Below are positions 33,042 to 41,902 of a stretch of DNA of 64,000 bases, piece after piece. The stretch is from the NCBI GenBank assembly GCA_027214385.1, contig JAPVXR010000006.1, forward strand, positions 124,001-188,000, read 5' to 3'. The notes beneath the pieces are model-generated. The model was not told where the DNA came from. It made no database searches and worked only from the letters and a program-made list of their open reading frames with translations. A program made the position numbers and the translations under genes. Numbering within the stretch: position 1 is the first letter of the stretch; each line of letters begins with the position of its first letter. The DNA comes from Cryomorphaceae bacterium 1068 (lineage in GTDB: Bacteria; Bacteroidota; Bacteroidia; Flavobacteriales_D; Cryomorphaceae).

Positions 33042-34388
33042 TTAACTATCCCTATTTTTTTCCAACCTCATACCTCTGTGACTTTCGTCAAAAGATCCTT
33101 CATCGTACACCATATGACCGTTCACCCAAGTATTGGTAACTTGTGAGTGAAAGGTGGTTCCTTCCAAAGGAGACCAACCGCATTTGTAGAGAATGTTCTC
33201 TTTGCTCACCGTCCACGGTCGATTCATGTCTACCAGGGTAAGGTCGGCGTAGTAGCCCTCTCGAATGAAACCGCGTTTTTTAATGCTGTATAGAATCGCG
33301 GGATTGTGGCACATCTTCTCGGCCAAAAGCTCCAATGTGACTTTTCCTTGCTTCACAAACTCGAGCATCGCGACCAAAGCGTGCTGGACCAACGGAGCTC
33401 CAGACATGGATTGGAAATATGGCTTATCCTTTTCCTCCCATGCATGTGGGGCATGATCGGTTGTGATAAGATCTATCCTTCCGTCTATCAAGGCTTCGAG
33501 CAATCCTTCTCGATTTTCCTTGGACTTGATCGCAGGGTTCCACTTGATCTTCTTGCCCAATCTTTCATAGTCTTCATCAGAAAACCAGAGGTGGTGCACA
33601 CATACTTCTGTGGTAATACGCTTTTCCTCTAAGGGAATATCGTTGCGAAAAAGATCTGTCTCTTTGGCGGTGCTCAAGTGAAGAATGTGGAGGCGGGTAT
33701 TGTGCTTTTTGGCAATGTCCAATGCGCGCACCGTACTGGAATAGCAAGCTTCCACACTCCGAATGATCGGGTGAAACTTCACCGGCACATCGTCACCGTA
33801 TTCCGCGCGGTATTTCTCTTCGTTCTTTTCGATGATCTCTTCTCGCTCTGAATGGATCGTGATGATAGCCGGACAGTTGGCGAAAAGCTTCTCCATAATC
33901 TCGGGGCTATCGGCTAGCAGGTTGCCCTTTTTGGTAAAGTACAGTCCATCGTCCGAAACAGCCAGTAATTCCGAAACATCAGTTGCCAGCACCTCATCGA
34001 GGTTATCGGCATTGACGCCGAGCCAGAAGCCGTAATTGGCCAATGACTTTCCTTTGGCAATCTCGTATTTCTCTTCGAGCAGCTCCATGTTGAGCACGTT
34101 GGGAACGGTATTGGGCATATCAATAAACGAAGTGGTTCCACCTGCTATTGCCGCTTTACTTTCGGTATAGAGATCGGCCTTATGCGTAAGTCCGGGATCG
34201 CGAAAATGCACCTGCCCGTCGATCACTCCCGGAAAGAGTACCTTACCTGTAACATCAATCTCTTTGGCGTCTTCCACCTCACCTACCTCACCTACTTTGG
34301 CGATCAATTCACCTTCGATAAGGACGTCGGCCTTGATTACTTTTCCTTCGTTTACAATATGGGCGTTGCGGATGATGGTCTTTGACAT
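33042..34388 (-). CDS. pyrC: Dihydroorotase (class I family)
   Basis: About 448 residues from the ATG at 34386-34388; the in-frame ATG at 34427 adds 13 residues with no family likeness. The cyclic amidohydrolase signatures are present: GVIDGQVHFRDPGLTHKAD near residue 54-72, HLSTAKE, EVCVHHLWFSDED, and TTDHAPHAWEEKD. It should convert carbamoyl-aspartate to dihydroorotate in pyrimidine synthesis. Two usual metal ligands are altered: the first His of HxH is Q59, and the position of the carboxylated lysine appears to be D147 (VSDDGLYFTKKGN). Similar substitutions exist in some dihydroorotases, so activity may be kept with one metal. Confidence 0.85.
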   Translation of the reverse strand: MSKTIIRNAHIVNEGKVIKADVLIEGELIAKVGEVGEVEDAKEIDVTGKVLFPGVIDGQVHFRDPGLTHKADLYTESKAAIAGGTTSFIDMPNTVPNVLNMELLEEKYEIAKGKSLANYGFWLGVNADNLDEVLATDVSELLAVSDDGLYFTKKGNLLADSPEIMEKLFANCPAIITIHSEREEIIEKNEEKYRAEYGDDVPVKFHPIIRSVEACYSSTVRALDIAKKHNTRLHILHLSTAKETDLFRNDIPLEEKRITTEVCVHHLWFSDEDYERLGKKIKWNPAIKSKENREGLLEALIDGRIDLITTDHAPHAWEEKDKPYFQSMSGAPLVQHALVAMLEFVKQGKVTLELLAEKMCHNPAILYSIKKRGFIREGYYADLTLVDMNRPWTVSKENILYKCGWSPLEGTTFHSQVTNTWVNGHMVYDEGSFDESHRGMRLEKNRDS

Positions 34389-34524
34389 GTATGTTATTTC
34401 AAGTTTCCTCAAAGGTAAAGTTGTCATTGAAATGAGAATTCAATATTCAGAAAAAACACGTTGTAAGCTTCAGTGTTAACCGAATCAATTCAGTACTTTT
34501 AAAATGAACCAAATAATCCAAGCT

Positions 34525-35427
34525 ATGAAACACACTATCATCACTGCCTTTTTTCTCCTTTTTATTGGCACGCTCCATTCCTTCTCCCAATCTTGGATGA
34601 CGGATAGTTTGAAATGGAAAGAGACCCGAGAACTAAATTTCGGAGATACCTACACGACGAGTTTTGTGGTTTGGGCAACAGAGTCAATCAATGATACTAT
34701 TTATCGACGTATCCATCTAACTCAGTGCTCTGTTGCACCAGTTGCAGACCTTTTCACATGTCACTTAAGAGCTGAAGGTAATCAGGTATTTGTGCGTGTT
34801 GAAGGCCAAGAGTATCTACTCTACGATTTTGATTTAGAAATTGGTGATGTTTATACCCCTCAGATCTGTGAAATGGCTGGTGAAATCCAAGTATTGGATG
34901 GAAGCTTCGCAAATTATGAAGTTACTGAAGTCTCAACCACGATAATCAACGGTGAGGAGCGAAGAGTAATTTCATTTGACACGTTTGGCTCAGGAGCGTA
35001 TGATTTGCAGTGGATAGAAGGGGTCGGTTCGAATAAAGGCTTATTTCACGGTACGGAGGTCTGCGCCATTGATGTCATATCCAGGCTTACTTGCTTCGAG
35101 CGCAATACGGTAGATGAATACATGAACCCTGAATTTGACACCTGTTGCGTTTTTGCATTAAGCGATGAGCTAAGTGATATGGGTTCGGCAAATGGTCTGG
35201 TGGCATACCCAAACCCCATCTCCTCATCTGAGGCCCTGAAGTGGTCTGAAGGATTTGAAAGTGGCCATCTAAGTGTTTTTACCCAAGAAGGTAAATTGAT
35301 ATACAGTGAAGAAATCTCCAAGCATTCTAAATTAACTCCGAGTGATATGGGTTTATCCCCCGGACTTTACCACATAAATCTAGAAGTGGAAGGCGAGCTG
35401 CTTCATCAGAAAATGGTTGTCTATTGA
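34525..35427 (+). CDS. Secreted protein with T9SS C-terminal sorting domain
   Basis: About 300 residues from the ATG at 34525, which opens a signal peptide MKHTIITAFFLLFIGTLHSF; an in-frame ATG at 34504 is an alternative. The C-terminal 75 residues form a type A Por sorting domain (VAYPNPISSSEALKW ... LSPGLYHINLEV ... KMVVY). The middle part is beta-rich with six cysteines and is not recognised. It should be exported by type IX secretion and attached to or released from the surface. Confidence 0.8.
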   Translation: MKHTIITAFFLLFIGTLHSFSQSWMTDSLKWKETRELNFGDTYTTSFVVWATESINDTIYRRIHLTQCSVAPVADLFTCHLRAEGNQVFVRVEGQEYLLYDFDLEIGDVYTPQICEMAGEIQVLDGSFANYEVTEVSTTIINGEERRVISFDTFGSGAYDLQWIEGVGSNKGLFHGTEVCAIDVISRLTCFERNTVDEYMNPEFDTCCVFALSDELSDMGSANGLVAYPNPISSSEALKWSEGFESGHLSVFTQEGKLIYSEEISKHSKLTPSDMGLSPGLYHINLEVEGELLHQKMVVY

Positions 35428-35428
35428 T

Positions 35429-36184
35429 TTATCGAAAGACCGAAGTCATTTTCCGCCATACCCGCTTATGCAGGGGAGCCTTTACTACTGCTACTGAGAA
35501 AGCAACCATATTGTCCTCAGTGACAGCATCAAAATTCACATTGGTCATCGCTCGATTTGGAACCAACATTTCCTGTCTGGTAGTACCGATGTAATTAAAA
35601 ACCAAGGTAATTTCAGCCAATGAATCAGACACCTCAGAAATGTCAAGTGCATAGTTACCGTCAAAATCTGTGGTTGTCCCTATTTCCGTTCCCTTTACCA
35701 TTATGGTTGCAAACGGAATGGGCTCCCCGTCACCTTGGTCACTAAAGTATGTTGCTTTGCCGCTGATGATAATGGAATCTTGTTGAGAGGTAGTTGGTAC
35801 GGTAGAAGCTTCCGTTTCTTTTAACTCATTACCGGATACTTCCGGAGTCTGTTCCACGGGAGTTTTGATCTCGACGCTTTGACCTTGAATGACGCTTGGC
35901 GAAAGCAAGCTTAACAAACTCGCGAAGGAAGCAATGGGTATCAAAGACCTTTTGGCGGTTCTCGAACTGCCGTTGCCCAATTGATCGGGACTGTACAATC
36001 CGCAAACTGCCGTTTCGCTTTTGGCGTGCGCAAGCGCTATTTCACGACTCGACAGTTTACGAAAATCAGTGATGTGCTTCTCGCATTTCTGGCAAAGTCG
36101 CTTCTCTCCCACCCGCTTCATATCCGACCAGTGCTGATCGCATGGACGGAGGTTGGAAAGATTGACTTTATCGACTTCGTGCAT
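35429..36184 (-). CDS. Membrane protein with N-terminal zinc-ribbon-like motif and CarboxypepD_reg domain
   Basis: A 251-residue protein. The N-terminal cytoplasmic part has C14 and the pair CQKC at 31-34, a pattern that precedes a single TM helix in many Bacteroidota proteins (here about 79-100). Residues 135-225 form a CarboxypepD_reg-like beta domain (ISGKATYFSDQGDGEPIPFA ... GTTTDFDGNYALDIS). Convergent with the T9SS cargo gene, with one base between the stops. Function unknown; an envelope-sensing role is possible. Confidence 0.7.
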   Translation of the reverse strand: MHEVDKVNLSNLRPCDQHWSDMKRVGEKRLCQKCEKHITDFRKLSSREIALAHAKSETAVCGLYSPDQLGNGSSRTAKRSLIPIASFASLLSLLSPSVIQGQSVEIKTPVEQTPEVSGNELKETEASTVPTTSQQDSIIISGKATYFSDQGDGEPIPFATIMVKGTEIGTTTDFDGNYALDISEVSDSLAEITLVFNYIGTTRQEMLVPNRAMTNVNFDAVTEDNMVAFSVAVVKAPLHKRVWRKMTSVFR

Positions 36185-36319
36185 AAACGGTTTTCAATAT
36201 TCATGACAATCTATACAAATGAAGTAGTCTTGCCTAACAGCTTAACAAAGATTCGAAACTTGATTTGAGGAAAGGGAAAGACAGAGAAGGAAGGGTTGAG
36301 TTAAAATGATACGTTAACG

Positions 36320-36757
36320 CTACATTCCCAAGAGCGGCAAGTGCTTTACTTTGTGGTAAGTCAAGGCCGTTTTGACACAATGCTTTAAAGCCTCTACCGG
36401 TAGTTTCTCATCAAGCGAAAAGACGAGTGCACGATTGCCCTCGTAGTTGAATTCAGAGGGATAGATTTCCCGAAAGGTGGGCACCAACTTACTCGTACAC
36501 TTAAAGTAGATGGCGTATTGATCGGGAGTTTTTGACTTCCAATCCATCCTAACGGTGCTCCCGTGCTTGGCGAGGTAACTCGGCTCTCCCCATTTGAGGG
36601 TTTCCTCCAGCTTTTGAAGTCCGTCGATTTCAGAGGCAGCTTCGAGCACCAATTCCCGAAGCTGTTTCATTTGGGTTTTGACATTGACAGGATAGCCAAT
36701 AAAAACTTTATTTACAACAGGGTTGGAATCGACTTTAATACTTCTCTTTAGCACCAT
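36320..36757 (-). CDS. DUF1801 protein
   Basis: A 145-residue cytosolic protein of the DUF1801 (YdhG-like) family, shown by LEETLKWGEPSYLAKHGSTV and DQYAIYFKCTSKLVPTFREI. The family is widespread and structurally known but has no established reaction. A second DUF1801-like gene lies at 39686-40123. Confidence 0.75.
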   Translation of the reverse strand: MVLKRSIKVDSNPVVNKVFIGYPVNVKTQMKQLRELVLEAASEIDGLQKLEETLKWGEPSYLAKHGSTVRMDWKSKTPDQYAIYFKCTSKLVPTFREIYPSEFNYEGNRALVFSLDEKLPVEALKHCVKTALTYHKVKHLPLLGM

Positions 36758-36787
36758 TTTTAGTGTTGTAGAATAAGCTCAAGCACA

Positions 36788-38863
36788 TTAATTGATCAGA
36801 AGTTTCTTTGCACTAACTCCCTTCGCAGAAGCAACTTGAAACAGGTATACTCCTGCGGTTTGGTGGGGTAAGCTGATGCTGGTTCTATTCTTTAAGTGGA
36901 CATTATTTCGTTCAAATACAATTCTGCCTGATGTATCGTAAAGCCGTATGTCAGAAATATCCAAATCCTTTGATTCGACAATGAGATTTCCATTAAAATC
37001 GATCCAAGCATTGAATGAAGCAAATTCTGCATCCTCTGATCCTAAAACAGTGCAAGCAGAAACCACCGCATTCTCATCGTTACAGCCTTCCCCATTATTA
37101 ATTAGAGACAAGCTATTTGCTGCTAGAATGATCCTACAAAGCGAAGGTGTAGTATCACATGCCATCAAAGACGGGTTACCACCAAAAGACAATTCATCAA
37201 TATCGTCGACTTGAGGAAGGTCAATCGAAATCAGAAGAGGATTGAGTCCCACATTCAGTTCTTCAATATGTGTTAAGCTTGGTAGCCCGCTTAACACCTC
37301 GATAGTAGAGTTCTGAAATATTTTGAATTCTCCAATAGAACTAACATTAGGGAATTGTGGAACTGTCGTCAAATCCGTATTGTAGATTCTCAATTCGGTT
37401 AACTCAGTCGTATTTTCAAATACTAATTCTTGTTCAAAAGATCCTGCATCTGTTAGTTTAAAATGCCTCAACCCCTCAGTTTGCTGTAAGGAAGACATGT
37501 CCAATTCTCCGCTGACATTGGAAATATGAATTCCTCCCAGATACTCTAGAGAAGGAAAGTGATTCAAACTGCTTACTGTAGTTGAATTTTGACCAGAACT
37601 GTATCCCAATCCTCCTCCAATATGGTTAAGCAACGGAAAGCTCGTTGGAGTTAGTAATGAAAACTCATCAGGCCAATTATAAATAAAATTCAATGCACCC
37701 TTGATATATTTCAAGTTGGTGAAGGCAGGCATTTCTTGAAGCTGAACAATCCAAATCCGCAGACTTTCACTAAGCCCCGGACCAGACAACGAAAGAGGGC
37801 CAACAATACTGTCAAGTTCCGTAAAACCTAAAATAACATCTACCTCATCAGCACGAATATTGAGAGAAGATAGTATTGGAGTGTTTGCCGGAAAATCAAA
37901 AGTTCCCACCTGATCAAGCCTTATATTAAGTCCGTACTCCGTAATTTTCAATTCGTCCGAATTCATTCCAATGGGCACTGTCAATTCATCTATGTATTGG
38001 GGTTCGAAATACTCATTCACTTCAAGGTGAATTTTTTCGGCTTCTTCTAAATTGTGAAAACCGTTAAAAGCGCCTGCATTGTTGGCAGAGATGTGTATTT
38101 GCTCAACTTTGGTAACATTCTCAAATGCCGATAGATTTACCAAGTTTGGACTATACTGCAATGTAAAACGGCCCAAGTTCGTTAATTCACCGTCACCAAG
38201 AATGGATTCCAAATATTCAAGACCAGATATTGTGATGTAAAGTTCCTCACTATTTAAAACTGGAGTCGGAATATGTATAACTCTGAGGGAATCTTGAATC
38301 CAATAAGCACCATTATAATAAAATTCCATAGGGCCTATTGACTGAAGGCCCGAAAAACGAGGTGACTCAGTGACAAAAGAGCAGTGATCCCAAGCAAATG
38401 ATCCGATTTCGGATACTTCAGCAAAATCGGGACATGGCCCAATCATTTGCATCCCATTGAAATACATAAAACCGATCTCGCCCGAAATATTCGTGAGTGG
38501 CTCAAGACTGAAATATGAACCGCTGAGAATTAAGTCACCAACACTCGATATATTTTCTAAACCTGTTAAAGACCCGGGAGGTAATGAGTCAATATCTTGG
38601 ACAATCGCCTCAGTTAATCCTCCTATTCTCAATTCTCCCTCTACAACTTCCAAATTAGATAGAAGGGATAGATCCAGATTTTCACTTGTCGTGCTTATTC
38701 CTAAATCTCCCGCAATCTGACTACAGTCGGGATAGTCCGTTACGAAATCTATTATTTCTTGTTGAGATGTGAGTAGAACATCTCCTTCGGGGCATTGGGA
38801 AAAGAGAGGGGCGCTAATCAGGACAATGAATAAGGTGAGAAGTCTCATAGTTTTGGTTTTCAC
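36788..38863 (-). CDS. Large secreted leucine-rich (receptor-L-like) protein with T9SS sorting domain
   Basis: A 691-residue protein with a signal peptide (MKTKTMRLLTLFIVLISAPLFS), then many irregular leucine-rich units of the receptor-L/BspA-like kind (LSLLSNLEVVEGELRIGG, LTGLENISSVGDLILSG, FPSLEYLGGIHISNVSG), and a C-terminal Por sorting domain (DIRLYDTSGRIVFERN ... AGVYLFQVASAKGVSAKKLL). Exported by type IX secretion; probably a surface adhesion or binding protein. Single gene. Confidence 0.8.
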   Translation of the reverse strand: MKTKTMRLLTLFIVLISAPLFSQCPEGDVLLTSQQEIIDFVTDYPDCSQIAGDLGISTTSENLDLSLLSNLEVVEGELRIGGLTEAIVQDIDSLPPGSLTGLENISSVGDLILSGSYFSLEPLTNISGEIGFMYFNGMQMIGPCPDFAEVSEIGSFAWDHCSFVTESPRFSGLQSIGPMEFYYNGAYWIQDSLRVIHIPTPVLNSEELYITISGLEYLESILGDGELTNLGRFTLQYSPNLVNLSAFENVTKVEQIHISANNAGAFNGFHNLEEAEKIHLEVNEYFEPQYIDELTVPIGMNSDELKITEYGLNIRLDQVGTFDFPANTPILSSLNIRADEVDVILGFTELDSIVGPLSLSGPGLSESLRIWIVQLQEMPAFTNLKYIKGALNFIYNWPDEFSLLTPTSFPLLNHIGGGLGYSSGQNSTTVSSLNHFPSLEYLGGIHISNVSGELDMSSLQQTEGLRHFKLTDAGSFEQELVFENTTELTELRIYNTDLTTVPQFPNVSSIGEFKIFQNSTIEVLSGLPSLTHIEELNVGLNPLLISIDLPQVDDIDELSFGGNPSLMACDTTPSLCRIILAANSLSLINNGEGCNDENAVVSACTVLGSEDAEFASFNAWIDFNGNLIVESKDLDISDIRLYDTSGRIVFERNNVHLKNRTSISLPHQTAGVYLFQVASAKGVSAKKLLIN

Positions 38864-39020
38864 TTTTCAAGGTAAACAAATCATTCAGTCCAAACATGCT
38901 CATACCCAACAAAAAAGAGTAAATACTTGGCTTCCCACCATGTGTAGTACTCTTTTTCATATCAACCCTAAGTCTATCCGGAACTTTATGCAGCTCTCAG
39001 AGACAAATTTGAAAATGCTT

Positions 39021-39305
39021 TCACATCTCCTTCCAGTCGGGATGCCTCGCAACAAACAACCGTACATAAGGACAGTAGATAACGGTTTCCAACCCTTCGG
39101 AATCAGCATATTTTAGAGCGTGGAGAGCCAATGCTGCTGCTACCCCTTTTCCGCCGATCTCCTCAGGAACCCATGTATGCATCAAGTAAATCTTATCACC
39201 GCGAAGACGATAGACCAACTCTCCTTTGTGTCCGTCTACCAAAGTTTCGAATTGGTGAGTATCCGTGTTGTTCGAAATCGAAATACCGGAGTTGGGTTTC
39301 ATCAC
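39021..39305 (-). CDS. Short GNAT-like N-acetyltransferase (YjdJ type)
   Basis: A 94-residue minimal GNAT: LVYRLRGDKIYLMHTWVPEE, then the acetyl-CoA loop GGKGVAAALALHALKYA and the C-terminal VIYCPYVRLFVARHPDW. Small acyltransferases of this kind are common but have unknown substrates. Overlaps the preceding minus-strand gene by 4 nt, so the two are co-expressed. Confidence 0.75.
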   Translation of the reverse strand: MMKPNSGISISNNTDTHQFETLVDGHKGELVYRLRGDKIYLMHTWVPEEIGGKGVAAALALHALKYADSEGLETVIYCPYVRLFVARHPDWKEM

Positions 39306-39610
39306 TTTCGGGACTGAAGTTTTGAAATCATTTCGGAATTTAAGGGATCGGCATAGGCGCCATACGCATCTACCATCGTCCCTTTGATAGTTCCGTCAAT
39401 TGATGATATGGCGTAGACAATAGAAGAGTCGTCCGGATTAGTCATACCCTCAAATCGAAAAACGTGATCGATTTCAAAATCCTTTGGGGAAAGAATCAAA
39501 TCGTCAGCTAAACAATGAATGCAATCTGGTTTTAGATTGAAGTCTTTGGTATAGCCCATTTCGGTCAAACCATTTACTGCTTGTGAGAGCGTATCGTATG
39601 ATAAATTCAT
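39302..39610 (-). CDS. Small conserved Bacteroidota protein, unknown
   Basis: A 102-residue acidic protein (MNLSYDTLSQAVNGL ... HVFRFEGMTNPDDSSIVYAI). Similar Bacteroidota proteins are often labelled phosphoribosylpyrophosphate synthetase, but the sequence is far too short and lacks the PRPP-binding motif, so that name should not be used. First gene of a two-gene unit with the GNAT. Confidence 0.65.
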   Translation of the reverse strand: MNLSYDTLSQAVNGLTEMGYTKDFNLKPDCIHCLADDLILSPKDFEIDHVFRFEGMTNPDDSSIVYAISSIDGTIKGTMVDAYGAYADPLNSEMISKLQSRK

Positions 39611-39685
39611 GTTTCAAAGCTTTTGAGAATAAACATGTATTAAAAATATGAATAATCCCTCATCAACCAAGCATGCCGAGTAAGG

Positions 39686-40123
39686 CTATTTCTTAATCTT
39701 CGAAATGGTCATACCAATTGACTTAGAAGGTTTGTCTAAATCTTCATACGCAAGGGCAAGTGCTTCCAGTATCAAATCCCTTACATTTTCATTTCTGTAG
39801 TCGGACGGTTCATTGACAGGGATGTGCCTGATTAGTTTTCCCGTGCCCTTCAATAACGCTTGAGGATCTTTCAAAATGGCGCCTCTGTTGAAGCCTAAAT
39901 TGACATGGCTCGTGTAAATCGGTAACATCACAAAGCCATCAGACATCTTTTCTGAAACGGTGTAAAGTGAAGTCAAGGCATGAGTATGATACAACAATTC
40001 ATTGCTGTCTGGGGCCAGTTCTAAAATATAGTTCCGCAGATCGACGTAGAGGTCGATCAAGTCCTGGCTTTTAAGATTGAGTGGGCTCTTAAAGTCGGAG
40101 TGGATAGGTCTTCGTTCGTTCAT
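39686..40123 (-). CDS. DUF1801-like protein
   Basis: A 145-residue protein resembling the DUF1801/YdhG fold (LVDLRNYILELAPDSNELLYHTHALTS replaced in part here; GFVMLPIYTSHVNLGFNRG; GKLIRHIPVNEPSDYRNENV). It lies 33 nt upstream-side of the end of the Rieske fusion gene's reading direction and is in the same orientation, so it may be the downstream gene of that unit. Reaction unknown. Confidence 0.65.
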   Translation of the reverse strand: MNERRPIHSDFKSPLNLKSQDLIDLYVDLRNYILELAPDSNELLYHTHALTSLYTVSEKMSDGFVMLPIYTSHVNLGFNRGAILKDPQALLKGTGKLIRHIPVNEPSDYRNENVRDLILEALALAYEDLDKPSKSIGMTISKIKK

Positions 40124-40156
40124 GAAAAGAGAGACGACTAAAATTTGGTAAAACGT

Positions 40157-41761
40157 CTAATGTTCTATGCCTGCGAAGGCAATTCCCGTTAGGCGGTGCA
40201 TACCGTAGTTTAAGGTAGAAAGATCATTGAAGTTGAATTTTGAGACATTGTCGTGACCACAAGAGCGGGCAATCACTTTCATCAAATCGGCGCTGGCTTC
40301 GAAGAAATTCTTCAATTGTTTGGCGGATTGATCGATGATGATTCGCTGCCTCAAACTCTCTTTCTGGGTGGCAATTCCCACAGGGCAATTGTTGGAACTA
40401 CAAGCCCGCATACCCAAGCATCCGATAGCTTGAAGAGCTGAATTGGAAACGGCTATGGCATCTGCGCCGAGCATCATGGCTTTGGCAAAATCTTCGGCCA
40501 CGCGAAGCCCTCCGGTTATCACAAGGGTTACCTCTGTTGCACCAACTTTGTCCAGATGCTTTCTGGCTCTTGCCAAAGCGGGTATAGTCGGTACGTTGAT
40601 ATTATTTCTGAGAATAGTCGGTGCGGAACCTGTTCCACCGCCTCGGCCATCAAGAATAATGTAGTCTACTCCCACTGCAAGGGCAAAATCGATGTCGGCC
40701 TCAATATGACTGGCGGCGATCTTAAAACCTACGGGAATTCCATCCGTCTTTTCACGCACTTCTTCTGCCACTCGTTTAAAATCTTCTGCCGTTTTCAAAT
40801 CGGGAAAAGCCGCAGGCGAAATGGCCGTTTCACCCTCTTTCAATCCGCGCACCTCAGCAATCTCAGCAGTCACTTTATGACCTGGCAAATGGCCTCCTGT
40901 TCCCGTTTTGGCTCCTTGGCCTCCTTTGAAATGAAATGCTTGGGCCTTCTTGACTTTATCCCAAGAGAAACCAAATTTACCCGAAGCCAATTCGTAAAAG
41001 TACCTTGAGTTACTTTCTTGCTCTTTGGGTAGCATACCGCCTTCCCCACTGCAAATCCCAGTGCCTGCCATCTCTGCTCCTTTCGAAAGAGAAATCTTGG
41101 CTTCGCGAGATAAGGAGCCAAAACTCATATCAGATACAAATACGGGAATTTCAAGTTTCAGGGGCCTCTTGGCTCTTGGGCCGATTACCACAGAAGTCTC
41201 GACAGAGTCTTCATCCAATAACGGACGACTCGCTAACTGAGCAGGTAAGAATTGAATGTCTTCCCATTTTGGAAGTGTATTGCGATCCACTCCCATTGCC
41301 TCTGATGGTCCATGATGCCCAAAATTCTTCAACCCATTTTTGGCTAACTGTTGAATAAAACCTGTGTATGGCTCAGTATTCTCAGGGTGGGTATCCGCAT
41401 ACTGACCTAAGTATTCATCGCGGTTAAAGGGCTGAGGATGCTCAACCAAGTAATCATCAATTTCTTGCTCGTCAACCCAAACGAAACCATCCTTGATCTC
41501 TGATTTGAACTTGTGAAGCACTTCGCTATCATTGTACTCCGAGACACCCGTATCGTAACGGTAATCCCAGCCGTGTAATCCGCAGATTAGGTTGTGGCCT
41601 TCAACATGTCCGTCAGCCATTAGCGCCCCTCGGTGAAGACACCTACCATACAACACGGAAACGTTGTCATCGTATTTAAGTACTACCAGGTCTAACCCTT
41701 TTATCAGGGCATGGTGCGGTTCGCGGTCTTTTAGCTCTTGAAACTGGATCAATTCAATCAT
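40157..41761 (-). CDS. Rieske domain fused to FMN-binding glutamate synthase domain
   Basis: About 534 residues from the ATG at 41759-41761; an in-frame ATG further up adds 27 residues and is unlikely. Residues 1-100 are a complete Rieske [2Fe-2S] domain: C41-L-H43 and C60-G-L-H63. The rest is the FMN-binding, (beta/alpha)8 glutamate synthase domain, with SDMSFGSLSREAK, the glycine-rich HFKGGQGAKTGTGGHLPG, ILDGRGGGTGSAP and cysteine motif CLGMRACSSNNCPVGIAT that would bind a 3Fe-4S cluster. There is no glutaminase domain, so it is not a full glutamate synthase. The Rieske part probably feeds electrons to the FMN. Confidence 0.88.
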   Translation of the reverse strand: MIELIQFQELKDREPHHALIKGLDLVVLKYDDNVSVLYGRCLHRGALMADGHVEGHNLICGLHGWDYRYDTGVSEYNDSEVLHKFKSEIKDGFVWVDEQEIDDYLVEHPQPFNRDEYLGQYADTHPENTEPYTGFIQQLAKNGLKNFGHHGPSEAMGVDRNTLPKWEDIQFLPAQLASRPLLDEDSVETSVVIGPRAKRPLKLEIPVFVSDMSFGSLSREAKISLSKGAEMAGTGICSGEGGMLPKEQESNSRYFYELASGKFGFSWDKVKKAQAFHFKGGQGAKTGTGGHLPGHKVTAEIAEVRGLKEGETAISPAAFPDLKTAEDFKRVAEEVREKTDGIPVGFKIAASHIEADIDFALAVGVDYIILDGRGGGTGSAPTILRNNINVPTIPALARARKHLDKVGATEVTLVITGGLRVAEDFAKAMMLGADAIAVSNSALQAIGCLGMRACSSNNCPVGIATQKESLRQRIIIDQSAKQLKNFFEASADLMKVIARSCGHDNVSKFNFNDLSTLNYGMHRLTGIAFAGIEH

Positions 41762-41848
41762 ATAATGATGGATGTTTTTTGTAATGTACCAGAAGGCCCA
41801 TTTTATTGCAATTGCCAAGGTACTAAAATGACCCTGAGGCAAAATAAA

Positions 41849-41871
41849 AAAGACTCCCGTGGGGAGTCTTT
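41849..41871 (-). terminator. Rho-independent terminator of the surface-protein operon
   Basis: AAAGACTCCC and GGGAGTCTTT form a 10-bp stem with a 3-nt loop. On the minus strand it is followed by TTTTATTTT, 32 nt after the stop of the 700-aa gene. Confidence 0.9.
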
Positions 41872-41902
41872 GTAAAGTACCGGATACTCTCTTTACCTAA
41901 AT

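Noticed and set aside
39302-39610. Phosphoribosylpyrophosphate synthetase
   Set aside because: At 102 residues it is far too short and lacks the PRPP-binding motif.
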